Source of the DNA: AP-16 sp963755055
Lineage (GTDB): Bacteria > Pseudomonadota > Alphaproteobacteria > Rhizobiales > Xanthobacteraceae
Length of the DNA stretch: 64,000 nucleotides
Assembly (NCBI GenBank): GCA_963755055.1
Contig: CAVWIS010000020.1
Coordinates: 186,001-250,000 of the forward strand
Direction of reading: 5' to 3'
Position numbers and translations under genes: made by a program. Below, one piece after another: positions 26,422 through 34,739 of the stretch (within the stretch, counting starts at the first letter, position 1; each line of letters opens with the position of its first letter). The notes under the pieces were generated by a model. It was not told where the DNA came from. It ran no database searches and saw only the letters and a program-made list of their open reading frames with translations.

Positions 26422-26487
26422 CCCGTACGAACATTCGCCCCTCTTGCCGATCATCAGGACTGCCAACCTCAAATCGATGCGAAGCCC

Positions 26488-27249
26488 ATGGCGAACACCG
26501 TCCCGCTATTGCCGATCAACCTGCACGAGGTCGCCATCCTGCTCGACGTGGACGGGACGATTCTCGACATCGCGGCGACCCCCGACGCCGTGAAGGCGCC
26601 GGCCTCGCTGCGGCGGACATTGGCACGCCTCCTCGAGCTCACCGGCGGGGCGACCGCCCTGGTCAGCGGACGGCCGCTTGACAGCCTCGACCACATCTTC
26701 GCGCCGCTCCGCCTGCCCTCGATCGGCGGGCATGGGGCCGAAATGCGGCCATCGGCTGCGGACGAGATCCGCCGGTTGCCGAAGACGCTGGATCCCGGCC
26801 TCAAGCGCCGGCTCGCGGCGATCGCGACGACCGCGCCCGGCATCCTGGTCGAGGACAAGGGTTATGCGATGGCGCTGCACTACCGCCTCGCCCCCGAGCA
26901 GGAAGGCGCGGTGAAAAACGCGGTCGCCGCGATCCGTGCCGGGCTTCCTCCCGGCCTGATCGAGGTGCTCCCCGGCAAGGCGGTGATCGAGGTCAAGCCG
27001 GCGGGATTTGACAAGGGCTCGGCGTTGCGCGAATTGATGTCCTATCCGACATTCGCCGGACGGTGCCCGATCTTCATCGGCGACGACACCACCGACGAGA
27101 CCGCGTTTGCGGTGATGCCGGAGTTCCACGGAGTGCCGATCTCGGTCGGCCGGGTGGTGCCCGGAGTGAACAATCAATTCGACACGCCGCGCGATGTGCG
27201 CCGCTGGCTCGCGCGCATCGCCAACGGCGACGGAATGGACGGGAAATGA
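26488..27249 (+). CDS. otsB: Trehalose-6-phosphate phosphatase
   Basis: 253 residues. HAD-fold phosphatase, removes phosphate from trehalose-6-phosphate, completing the route begun by OtsA. Motif I is LLDVDGTILDIAATP (nucleophile and acid Asp residues), motif II ALVSGRPLDSLD, a GHGAEMR stretch, and motif IV IFIGDDTTDETAF. Length is normal. It is third in the rightward stress operon, 66 bases after the MFS gene, and its stop overlaps the start of the GH15 gene (ATGA). Confidence 0.96.
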   Translation: MANTVPLLPINLHEVAILLDVDGTILDIAATPDAVKAPASLRRTLARLLELTGGATALVSGRPLDSLDHIFAPLRLPSIGGHGAEMRPSAADEIRRLPKTLDPGLKRRLAAIATTAPGILVEDKGYAMALHYRLAPEQEGAVKNAVAAIRAGLPPGLIEVLPGKAVIEVKPAGFDKGSALRELMSYPTFAGRCPIFIGDDTTDETAFAVMPEFHGVPISVGRVVPGVNNQFDTPRDVRRWLARIANGDGMDGK

Positions 27250-29037
27250 CTGACCATGGATTGGATCTCGCCGTCATCGGGAATGGACGAACGGCGGCCC
27301 TGGTAGACCCGTCGTCGCGCATCGTGTGGTGGTGCTTTCCGCGCTTCGACAGCAATCCGATCTTCAGCCGGCTGCTCGCCGGCGGCGAGGAGAAGGGTTT
27401 TTCCGACGTCGTCCTCGACGGGCTGGTCGACGTCCAGTCGGAATATGTGCGCAACACCGCCGTCGTCTCGACGGTGCTCACCGATCACCACGGGGGTGCG
27501 GTGCGGATCACCGACCTGGCGCCGCGGTTCCGCCAGTACGGCCGGATTTTTCGGCCTCCTCAACTGGTCCGCATCATCGAGCCGATCGCCGGTCTGCCGC
27601 GCATCACCATCCGGTGCCGCCCGACCCACGATTACGGGCAGCCGAGCGAACGGCATTCGATCGGCAGCAACCACATCCGTTTCCATGACGGGGCGACGAC
27701 GGTCCGGCTGACCACCGACGCGCCGCTGTCCTATGTGGAGCGCGAGGCGCCCTTCGTGCTGACCCGGCCGGTTTATCTCGTCTTCGGGCCGGACGAGCAG
27801 TTTCCCGGTGATCTGGCGGCGACCTGCCGCGAGTTCGCCGACCGCACCCGCGACTACTGGACCGACTGGGTGCGCGGCCTGTCGATCTCCTACGACTGGC
27901 AGGAAGCCGTCATCCGTGCCGCCATCACGCTCAAGCTGAGCAATTTCGAGGAGACCGGCGGCATCGTCGCCGCCCACACGACATCGATCCCCGAGGCCCC
28001 GGGCTCGAACCGCACCTGGGACTATCGCTATTGCTGGCTGCGCGACGCCTATTTCGTCGTCAAGGCGCTCAACCGCATCAGCGCGACGCAGACCATGGAG
28101 GACTTCATCTCCTTCGTGCTCGGCATTGCCGCCAACACCGACGACGTGCTGCAGCCGGTCTACAGCATCGTGCCGACCGACCCCATGGACGAGGTCGAGG
28201 CGCCGAATCTCGAGGGCTATCGGGGAGACGGCCCGGTGCGGGTCGGCAACGCGGCGGCCGGGCAGCCGCAGCACGATACTTACGGCAGCCTGATTCTGGC
28301 GGCGATGCCGATGTTCTTCGATCGCCGGCTGCCGCGGCCGGGCGACGAGCCGCTGTTCCGTCTGCTCGAATCGCTCGGCCACAAGGCGGCGAATCTGGCG
28401 CTCGAGCCCGACGCCGGCATCTGGGAATATCGCGGGCGCCGCCGGGTCCACACCCACTCGGCCACCATGTGCTGGGCCGGATGCCATCGCCTCGCGGCGA
28501 TCGCCAAGCGACTTCGGATTCGAGGATCGGGTCGCCTACTGGGACTCGGTGGCCGATCCGATGCGCGACGCGATCCTGGAAAAGTCGTGGAACGCCAAGC
28601 GCGGCGCCTTCACCGCCTCGTTCGGCTCCGACGATCTCGATGCCAGCGTGCTGCTCTTGCCCGAGCTCGGCCTGATCGAGCCCGACGACCCGCGTTTCGT
28701 CAGCACGGTGACGCAGATGGAGCGCGAGCTCGTGCGCGAGAAGCACGTCATGCGCTATGCCGACGCCGACGATTTCGGCCTGCCGGTGACCGCCTTCCTG
28801 ATCTGCCGGTTCTGGCTGGTCGACGCCTGGTGGTCGATCGGGCGACGCGACGAGGCCAAGGATCTGTTCCAGGATGCGCTCAACCACCGCAACCGCTACG
28901 GGCTCCTGTCGGAGGACGTCGACCCGCAGACCGGGGCGCTGTGGGGGAATTTTCCGCAGACCTACTCGATGGCCGGACTGATCCTCAGCGCGATGCGGCT
29001 GTCGCGCAGCTGGGAGGACCGCTACTGGCGCGGGTGA
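27246..29037 (+). CDS. Glycoside hydrolase family 15 (glucoamylase/trehalase-like), frameshifted at about 28515
   Basis: ATG 27246 overlaps the otsB stop by four bases. The first 420 residues run DLAVIGNGRTAALVDPSSRI, VWWCFPRFDSNPIFSRLL, then the (alpha/alpha)6 barrel with NRTWDYRYCWLRDAYFVVKA (catalytic-site region) and GIWEYRGRRRVHTHSATMCW. At AIAKRL the frame is lost; the next frame continues FEDRVAYWDSVADPMRDAIL and runs to YWRG at 29037. One extra base at the ACTTCGG near 28512-28517 explains it; without it the protein has 596 residues, normal for bacterial GH15. Family members hydrolyse alpha-1,4 glucans or trehalose; beside otsAB a trehalase or maltodextrin role is plausible. Confidence 0.85.
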
Positions 29038-29434
29038 AGCTTCCGCACAAACCTCGCACATTCGCCGAGGTCCCAAGCAGCTGGTCCCGGCAGTCGCGAA
29101 AAATGGTTGAGTTCAGCTGGCGGCTCGGCCATCCTGCCGGCCTTCGACGTGGCGCGATCGGGTGGCTGGCGCCCTAAAGGCCATGAAAGTCGCGAACGGT
29201 CCGCTAAGGCGCCGGAGCAATCACCCGGAGGGAAGGAAGGATATCGCGGCCCGATTGCCACGCGGCCGCCACCATGCCCGAACGGATCAGCCAGCTTGCG
29301 CCGGGCCGGCCCCCGGGAGGCCGGCCGGGTTCCCGTCGGGCGACCGCTGCGAGCCGGGCCTCACTCCACCATTGCGACAGCCGAGACGGCGACAGCCGAA
29401 GGCCGTTGCGACAGCCGAAAATGACGGGGCGAAC
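29038..29434. other. 397-base gap between GH15 and tctB
   Basis: No frame looks coding. Contents: GGCCGGCC-CCCGGGA-GGCCGGCC, an inverted repeat at about 29311-29333 that could end the GH15 transcript, and three direct copies of GCGACAGCCGA just before tctB (listed separately). No EcfG-type promoter was found here. Confidence 0.5.
29374..29418. repeat. Three direct repeats GCGACAGCCGA upstream of tctB
   Basis: Exact 11-base copies at 29374-29384, 29389-29399 and 29408-29418, with period 15 and 19. They end 17 bases before the tctB start. Their place suggests an operator for a regulator or a short slippage-derived array. Confidence 0.45.
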
Positions 29435-29912
29435 GTGAAGGAATTCCTGCAGAATTTCGTGCATCGACGGGACTTCTATGCCGGCGGCCTGATGATGCTG
29501 CTGGGCATCGGCACCGTCCTGCAGGCAAAGTCCTACAAGATGGGCACGCTCCTCCACATGGGACCGGGATTTTTCCCCGTCATCCTCGGCGTGCTGCTCA
29601 CGCTGATCGGCATCCTGATCGCCGGCAGCGCCGCGACGGAGCACGATGACTTCGCCGATATTGCCGCCGCATCCGGAATGGCGCGGCTGGGGTTGCATCA
29701 TTGCGGGCCCGCTGCTGTTCATCCTGTTCGGCCACTACGCGGGGCTGGCGCCGGCCATCTTTGCCTGCGTCTTCGTCTCCGCGCTCGGCGACCGGACCGC
29801 GACCCTGAAGGAATTGTTGATCCTGGCCACCGGCGTCACCGTGTTCGGAGCGGGCCTGTTCTCCTACGTGCTGAAAGTGCCGTTCCCGCTCTTCCGTTGG
29901 GTGATCTCGTGA
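29435..29912 (+). CDS. tctB: Tripartite tricarboxylate transporter, small membrane subunit TctB (frameshifted near 29665)
   Basis: GTG 29435 follows GGGGCGAA. The first part (RRDFYAGGLMMLLGIGTVLQ, MGTLLHMGPGFFPVILGVLL) holds the G-x-GPGFFP motif of TctB and two membrane helices. At DDFADIAA the frame changes by one base; the next frame continues HPEWRGWGCIIAGPLLFILF and two more helices, ending PLFRWVIS at 29912. Removing one base in the GCCGCCGC run near 29665 gives 158 residues with four helices, exactly the family size. Works with TctA in sodium- or proton-coupled uptake of carboxylates delivered by a TctC-type binding protein. Confidence 0.82.
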
Positions 29913-31519
29913 TATCGACCGCGCTGACCGATCTTTGGTACGGGTTCGGGGTCGCGCTCGAGCCCCACAACCTCCTGTACTGCTTCATCGGGGTGCTGAT
30001 CGGCAACCTGGTCGGCGTGCTGCCCGGCATGGGCGTGCTCGCCACCATCTCGATCCTGCTGCCGCTCACCTTCGGCATGAAGCCGGTTGCCGCGATCCTG
30101 ATGCTGGCGGGCGTCTATTATGGTGCCCAGTACGGCGGAGCGATCTGCTCGATCCTGCTCAACCTGCCGTGCCATCCGCCGCATGCGGTGACCTGTCTCG
30201 ACGGCTTTCCGCTGACCAAGCAGGGCAAGGGAGGGACGGCGCTGGCCGTCACCATGATCGCCTCCTTCGTCGGCGCCTCGTTCGGCATCACCGAGATGAT
30301 TTTTCTGGCGCCTGTCCTGGTCCAGGTCGCCTTGCAGTTCGGGCCGACCGAGGTGTGTTCCTTGATGCTGCTCGGCCTGCTGGCGGGCTCGACGCTCGCC
30401 CGCGGGTCGCCGCTCAAGGGCGTGGCGATGACATTGCTCGGCCTGCTCATCGGGATCGTCGGCTCCGACATCGAGACCGGCTCGCCGCGCTTCACCTTCG
30501 GATTCACCCAGCTCGAGGATGGCATCGAGATCGTGGCGCTGGCGCTGGGCCTGTTCGGCATCGCCGAGTTCATGAACAGCGTCAACCAGCTCGCCAAGGT
30601 CGACACCAAATATACCAATGTCAGCCTGCGTGACATGCGGCCTTCGAAGGCGGATCTGAAGAAATCGTTCTTCCCGATGATCCGCGGGACGCTGATCGGC
30701 AGCCTGTGCGCGCTCATTCCGGGCACCGGGCCGACGATTGCGTCCTTCGTCTCCTACGCCACCGAGAAGAAGATCTCGCGCACGCCGGAGCGCTTCGGCC
30801 ACGGCGCCATCGAGGGCGTCGCCTGCCCGGAAGCCTCGACCCATTCCTCGGTGCAGGGCGATTTCATTCCCACCATGAGCCTGGGAATTCCCGGGGATTC
30901 TGTGATGGCGCTGCTGCTCGGCGCGCTGATCATCCAGGGCATCGTGCCGGGACCGCAGCTGATCACCCAGCATCCCGACATCTTCTGGGGGCTGATCGCG
31001 AGCTTCTGGATCGGCAACATCCTGCTGGTCGTGCTCAATGTGCCGATGATCGGCATCTGGGTGAAGCTGCTGACCATCCCCTACAAATACCTCTATCCCA
31101 GCGCCTTGTTCTTCGTGTGCATCGGCGTCTACAGCGCCAACAACGACCTGTTCCAGGTCGGCGAGACGCTGTTCATCGGGCTGGTCGGCTACCTGCTGCT
31201 GCTGCTCGGCTTCCATCCGGCGCCGGTCCTGCTCGGCTTCGTGCTCGGGCCGCGCTTCGAGGAGAACTTCCGCCGCGCCTTGCTGATCGCCCGCGGCGAT
31301 CTCACCGTCTTCATCGAGCGTCCGATCAGCGCGGTGTTCATCGGGCTGTGCGTGCTGCTGATCGCCGGCCAGATCTATGTGCGGCTGCGACGGCCCAAGG
31401 AGAATGCGTTGCTGATGGCCGACCAGGCCCTGGAGCATGTCCACGATCCCGGACCGACCGAGCGGTCGATCGACGGCTCGCCGGCAATGCCGCAGGCAAC
31501 GGCTTCGTCGCCACGCTGA
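29909..31519 (+). CDS. tctA: Tripartite tricarboxylate transporter, large membrane subunit TctA
   Basis: 536 residues from GTG 29909, overlapping the tctB stop (GTGA). About 12 membrane helices. TctA motifs: LIGNLVGVLPGMGVLATISI (the G-x-PG-x-G loop), GVYYGAQYGGAICSILLNLP, and, in the second half, IGSLCALIPGTGPTIASFVS and QGDFIPTMSLGIPGDSVMAL, the inverted repeat of the first motif. C-terminal 50 residues are hydrophilic and variable. The periplasmic binding protein TctC is not in the window; in bradyrhizobia many TctC homologues are encoded far from TctBA. Confidence 0.95.
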   Translation: MISTALTDLWYGFGVALEPHNLLYCFIGVLIGNLVGVLPGMGVLATISILLPLTFGMKPVAAILMLAGVYYGAQYGGAICSILLNLPCHPPHAVTCLDGFPLTKQGKGGTALAVTMIASFVGASFGITEMIFLAPVLVQVALQFGPTEVCSLMLLGLLAGSTLARGSPLKGVAMTLLGLLIGIVGSDIETGSPRFTFGFTQLEDGIEIVALALGLFGIAEFMNSVNQLAKVDTKYTNVSLRDMRPSKADLKKSFFPMIRGTLIGSLCALIPGTGPTIASFVSYATEKKISRTPERFGHGAIEGVACPEASTHSSVQGDFIPTMSLGIPGDSVMALLLGALIIQGIVPGPQLITQHPDIFWGLIASFWIGNILLVVLNVPMIGIWVKLLTIPYKYLYPSALFFVCIGVYSANNDLFQVGETLFIGLVGYLLLLLGFHPAPVLLGFVLGPRFEENFRRALLIARGDLTVFIERPISAVFIGLCVLLIAGQIYVRLRRPKENALLMADQALEHVHDPGPTERSIDGSPAMPQATASSPR

Positions 31520-31782
31520 TGCCGGGGTTGAGAGCGCCCAGCGTTCCGGCACGGGACCACCGGTATCGGGCGGCTCGCAAACATCGTTCGAGCCGAATGG
31601 AATTCGCCACGCCGGCAGGACGGTCAGCGCGCGCATCGGCAATCGACTTTCAGCGGCCACGATCTATGATGAGCGCACCGAGAATGAGGGCCGTGGCCTC
31701 CGGCAAGCCGCTGCGGCCCACGGATCCGCCCCGGTTCCGCAGGCCTCGGTCCTGCATCCCGAATAGTGCGAAGGAGTTCTGC
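31520..31782. other. Gap between tctA and the DUF6494 gene
   Basis: 263 bases, no convincing frame. The end carries AAGGAG six bases before ATG 31783. Nothing else recognised. Confidence 0.4.
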
Positions 31783-31989
31783 ATGGACGACGACGTGCTC
31801 AACATGAGCGTACGGAAATTTCTCAAGCAGGTCGGCGTGACCTCGCAACGCGAGATCGAGCAGGCCGTGCGCGAAGCCGTCGCCACCGGCCAACTCAAAG
31901 GCTCCGAAATCCTGCCGGTCAAGGTCGAGCTGACGCTCGGCGTGGTCGGCCTGGCGGTGCAGATCGACGGCGAGCTCGAACTCGGCTGA
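31783..31989 (+). CDS. DUF6494 family small protein
   Basis: 68 residues from ATG 31783 with AAGGAG at the right distance. The sequence starts MDDDVLNMSVRKFLKQVGVT, continues with QREIEQAVREAVATGQLKG and ends in a beta strand pair VKVELTLGVVGLAVQIDGEL. It matches a small conserved alphaproteobacterial family of helical N-terminal and beta C-terminal parts. Cytosolic, no signal peptide. Function not known to me. Confidence 0.75.
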   Translation: MDDDVLNMSVRKFLKQVGVTSQREIEQAVREAVATGQLKGSEILPVKVELTLGVVGLAVQIDGELELG

Positions 31990-32000
31990 TTCGCCGCCGG

Positions 32001-32246
32001 CTAGCGTCCGTGCGGCCCGTGCGTCAATACCTCGGCGTGTCGCAGGGCATTGGCGACGTCGGTCTTCGACAGCGAGGTCCCGTCGTCGCCTTCGATCAGC
32101 AGCACCACGCCGCCGCGGTCGCCGATATGGCGCGACCAGCTGAGCGCCTCGTCCAGCGTGGACAATTCCTTGTACAGCAGACGGTCCTTCTCCAGCGGCG
32201 AGATCGCCTCGGAGCCGCGCGGCCCGCTATAGACCCGGTATCTCAT
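32001..32246 (-). CDS. Small hypothetical protein with sigma-EcfG promoter
   Basis: 81 residues from ATG 32246, with GAGG five bases upstream. Starts MRYRVYSGPRGSEAISPLEK, continues DRLLYKELSTLDEALSW, and ends TDVANALRHAEVLTHG. Compact, soluble, alpha/beta pattern; the middle GGVVLLIEGDDG is a likely strand-turn. Similar proteins occur in bradyrhizobia without known function. An EcfG-type promoter 64 bases before the start suggests a general stress response role. It converges on the DUF6494 gene with an 11-base gap. Confidence 0.72.
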   Translation of the reverse strand: MRYRVYSGPRGSEAISPLEKDRLLYKELSTLDEALSWSRHIGDRGGVVLLIEGDDGTSLSKTDVANALRHAEVLTHGPHGR

Positions 32247-32309
32247 CGGAACCTCGCTTCCTCGGGCGCGCAGGACGCCCCTTATGCGCCGTCGCGGCCG
32301 TTCGCTGAA

Positions 32310-32335
32310 AACGCAATTCCGGCTGATCTTGTTCC
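32310..32335 (-). promoter_or_regulatory. Sigma-EcfG promoter of the 81-residue protein
   Basis: Minus strand: GGAAC (32335-32331), 17 bases, CGTT (32313-32310). Exact core elements with the longer allowed spacer, 64 bases upstream of ATG 32246. Confidence 0.65.
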
Positions 32336-32353
32336 CCGTCATCGGGCCGCTGC

Positions 32354-32485
32354 TCAGCGTGTAGGCGGCGCGTTCCAGCGCACCTGGGTGGTGTGCTTGC
32401 GCGCCAGCCAGTCGCCTCGCTCTGCGTCCCACGCCAGCACTGCGGCGGGCCGCGACAAAACAGCACGCAGATCCTCGACGCTCAT
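32354..32485 (-). CDS. Possible 43-residue protein
   Basis: ATG 32485 to TGA 32354 reads MSVEDLRAVLSRPAAVLAWD, then AERGDWLARKHTTQVRWNA and ends PPTR. It has an amphipathic helix-like start and a Trp-rich end, and ends just before the EcfG promoter of the next gene. Weak ribosome binding site; no family recognised. Confidence 0.3.
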   Translation of the reverse strand: MSVEDLRAVLSRPAAVLAWDAERGDWLARKHTTQVRWNAPPTR

Positions 32486-32802
32486 GCGCTCACGCTGCCG
32501 GCCGCGGGTAGACGGAAGGTGTCGTTCGACGTTTCAGCGGCGGCAAAGTTCGCGGGCGGTGCCGACCGACCGCCGTGCCGGCATGTCCGCGCGAGACCCG
32601 CGCCGTGCGATCGCCGGCCCGGCGGGAACCAAGCCGCCGGGTGGCTTGTTTCCCTCCGGGCGATCGGCGCTGGACGGCCTTCACCCCCCGTCCCCCCCGA
32701 GGAAGCCGTCCGGCGCACTTCCTTTCACCGGCTCTGGAGTGTGCGTGCCTCCTCGAGGATCTGACGACGCCTGAGCCCGCAACACTGCAAGGATGATGGC
32801 CA
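32486..32802. other. Non-coding gap before the DUF1236 gene
   Basis: 317 bases with no convincing frame. A GGAAC-N17-TGTT at about 32627 resembles an EcfG promoter with one mismatch in the -10, but is 150 bases from the next start; I do not count it. Confidence 0.35.
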
Positions 32803-33165
32803 ATGAGCCTGCTTCTCCGCTGTGCCCTGGTGGCGATCGTGGTCGGCGGCGGTGCGGCTTCAGCCGCCGCCCAGACCAGCGGCGCCAGCCCGTCGAACGC
32901 CGACCTGGAGCTGACGCCGCAGCAGCGATCGGCGATTTTCCGCGCGGTTATCCGCGAGCAGGAGAAAGTGAAACTGCCGCCGGCGACCAACCCTGCGGCC
33001 GCGGTCGGTGCGCAGATGCCGCCCTCGATCGAGCTCTACATGCTGCCGGACACGATCGGCGCCGAGGTCCCGGCGGCCAAGCTCTACAAATACACGATCC
33101 TGCAGAACCAGGTCGTCATCGTCGACCCCACAACGTTGAAGGTCATCGACGTGATTCACCAGTAG
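32803..33165 (+). CDS. DUF1236 family exported protein
   Basis: 120 residues. Signal peptide LLLRCALVAIVVGGGAASAAAQ, then a linker and the DUF1236 core: LTPQQRSAIFRAVIREQEKV, a VGAQMPPSIELYMLPDTI stretch, and KLYKYTILQNQVVIVDPTTL-type ending, in which a strand-turn-strand is typical (also seen as repeats in SH3-like periplasmic proteins). The family is abundant in bradyrhizobia and has no established function. Single gene, convergent with the next one. Confidence 0.82.
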   Translation: MSLLLRCALVAIVVGGGAASAAAQTSGASPSNADLELTPQQRSAIFRAVIREQEKVKLPPATNPAAAVGAQMPPSIELYMLPDTIGAEVPAAKLYKYTILQNQVVIVDPTTLKVIDVIHQ

Positions 33166-33183
33166 AGCGGCGTGGCAAGTGGC

Positions 33184-33570
33184 TTAGTGGCCGACCTCGC
33201 GGATGCGCTTGCTCACGGTGGTCGGGAGCATGTCGAGATAGGGCCCCATGAAGAAGGCTTCGCCGGTGCCCGGCCCGAACATGCGGTCGTGAGCATCGAT
33301 CATCGCCTGCATCGCGTCGCTGCACCGGTCCATCGAGTCGACGATCAGCGTGTTGACGTCGCCGGTCTCGACCGATTGGCGAAACCGCGGGTCGGTCGAT
33401 ACCGTGTGGACCACGCACTCGGTGGCCGAGCGGATCAGCCGGCGCAGGATTGCGTTGCCTTGCGGAGTTGACATACCGGCGGACGGTTGAAGCCCGGTCC
33501 CCGCCGGCGGCCCGTTATCGATGGCGACATTGGTGACGAGCGACAATCCGATCAGCGCCGCAAGAATCAT
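33184..33570 (-). CDS. Hypothetical protein with N-terminal hydrophobic segment
   Basis: 128 residues from ATG 33570. A short hydrophobic start (ILAALIGLSLVTNVAI) could be a signal peptide or membrane anchor. The rest is helical: ILRRLIRSATECVVHTVSTD, ETGDVNTLIVDSMDRCSDAM with two Cys residues, and GEAFFMGPYLDMLPTTVSKR. Two cysteines about 40 residues apart may form a disulfide if exported. I recognise no family. Confidence 0.6.
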   Translation of the reverse strand: MILAALIGLSLVTNVAIDNGPPAGTGLQPSAGMSTPQGNAILRRLIRSATECVVHTVSTDPRFRQSVETGDVNTLIVDSMDRCSDAMQAMIDAHDRMFGPGTGEAFFMGPYLDMLPTTVSKRIREVGH

Positions 33571-33758
33571 TGGCCCGCTCCCCCGCGAGGAGGCCAGGAT
33601 AATCCACAGACATTGCGCTGCACAATAGGGCGACGCCGCGGGGCAGGGGCAAAAACGCGTTGCCGCTGCTGCCGCAGATCTCCGCGGCCACCTGATCCTG
33701 GACATCGCGACGGCGAGGTGCCAAACACGGCCGGCCTGCACGGCATTCGGGACCGGCC

Positions 33759-34190
33759 ATGAAGACATTTTGGTTGCGCTTCTTCACCTGGTGGAACGGC
33801 CAGACCTTCGGGACGCAGCTGTGGACCTGGCTCTACGGCGAGCACGTCGGTTCCGACGAGTTCGGCAGCCGTTACTACCGGACCCGCGGCGGTCGAATCG
33901 ATCCGGCGCTGGGCTTCGAGCGGCGCTGGGTGGTCTACGAGGGTTATGCGGAGGCCAGCAAGGTGCCTCCGAGCTGGCACGGCTGGCTGCACCACACGGT
34001 GGACGTGCCGCCGACCGAGGAGACCGTAACCGAGCATCCGTGGCAGAAGGCCCACCTGCCCAACCCGACGGGAACGCCGGGAGCGCTGCGGCCGAGCGGG
34101 TCGACGCTGGCCGAGGGTCGCCGCCCGCACGCGACCGGCGATTACAGTCCGTGGGTGCCGGGCACCGGCGATCGCGGGCGCAATAGCTGA
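33759..34190 (+). CDS. NADH:ubiquinone oxidoreductase subunit NDUFA12 family
   Basis: 143 residues. The start LRFFTWWNGQTFGTQLWTWL and the core GEHVGSDEFGSRYYRTRGG, RRWVVYEGYAEASKVPPSWH, WLHHTVDVPP are the family pattern of the complex I accessory subunit NDUFA12 (B17.2), shared by mitochondria and alphaproteobacteria. It associates with the peripheral arm of complex I. As in most alphaproteobacteria it lies apart from the nuo operon. The C-terminal 50 residues, Pro/Gly/Arg-rich, are variable. Strong evidence for alphaproteobacterial origin. Confidence 0.93.
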   Translation: MKTFWLRFFTWWNGQTFGTQLWTWLYGEHVGSDEFGSRYYRTRGGRIDPALGFERRWVVYEGYAEASKVPPSWHGWLHHTVDVPPTEETVTEHPWQKAHLPNPTGTPGALRPSGSTLAEGRRPHATGDYSPWVPGTGDRGRNS

Positions 34191-34231
34191 CGCGGGATAG
34201 CGGGACGCAGCGTTCGGTCCGCCGCTTCTGT

Positions 34232-34246
34232 GCTCCGGGGCGGAGC
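34232..34246. terminator. Short hairpin between convergent genes
   Basis: GCTCCG-GGG-CGGAGC, a 6-bp stem in the 58 bases between the NDUFA12 gene and the DoxX gene. No T tract; weak. Confidence 0.3.
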
Positions 34247-34248
34247 GA

Positions 34249-34644
34249 TCAGATGTCGAACTGTGACCGGGGCGGAATGCACACGTCGTCGGAGGGTTCC
34301 GCGTCCTCGGTCCGGATCTGGTAGTAGGTGGCGGAGGTGACGTGCGGCCTGTCCAGCTGCTGGCGTGCGCCGCTCGCGGTGGCGATATGACCGATCAGGG
34401 CGCCGGTCGATCCCAGGATGGAGAGGGCGAGCAACGCGGCGCCGTAGGCGCCGGCGCGCGGGACGAGCAGCGCCAGGCCGCCGATGATCTCCAGTGAGCC
34501 GGCGACCGGGCGGAGCCACTGGCCGAGCCCGATCATCTCGAACTGGCGCACCATCATGTCGGCGCCGGCAAGCTTGGCCAGACCGGCGGCGACGAACAGG
34601 AGGCCCACCAGGACCTGCAGTCGATAGATGGTGTCGCGCTTCAT
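34249..34644 (-). CDS. DoxX-like membrane protein
   Basis: 131 residues with four hydrophobic helices: LQVLVGLLFVAAGLAKLAG, VAGSLEIIGGLALLVPRAGA, YGAALLALSILGSTGALIGH and the amphipathic stretch between. DoxX-like proteins are small four-helix inner membrane proteins of poorly defined role (quinone or redox related). The polar C-terminal tail (EDAEPSDDVCIPPRS) is unusual for the family. Single gene. Confidence 0.8.
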   Translation of the reverse strand: MKRDTIYRLQVLVGLLFVAAGLAKLAGADMMVRQFEMIGLGQWLRPVAGSLEIIGGLALLVPRAGAYGAALLALSILGSTGALIGHIATASGARQQLDRPHVTSATYYQIRTEDAEPSDDVCIPPRSQFDI

Positions 34645-34739
34645 GGCACTTCACCTCACCTGGCGCGCGGTCTGCTCCGGCGGGAGCAGGGCGTCTGGCA
34701 GAAACCCGCGGTAACCCGGCGGCGGGCCGCCGGGGGCGA

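Noticed and set aside
32627..32652. GGAAC-N17-TGTT as a fourth EcfG promoter
   Set aside because: One mismatch in the -10 element and about 150 bases from the next start codon.
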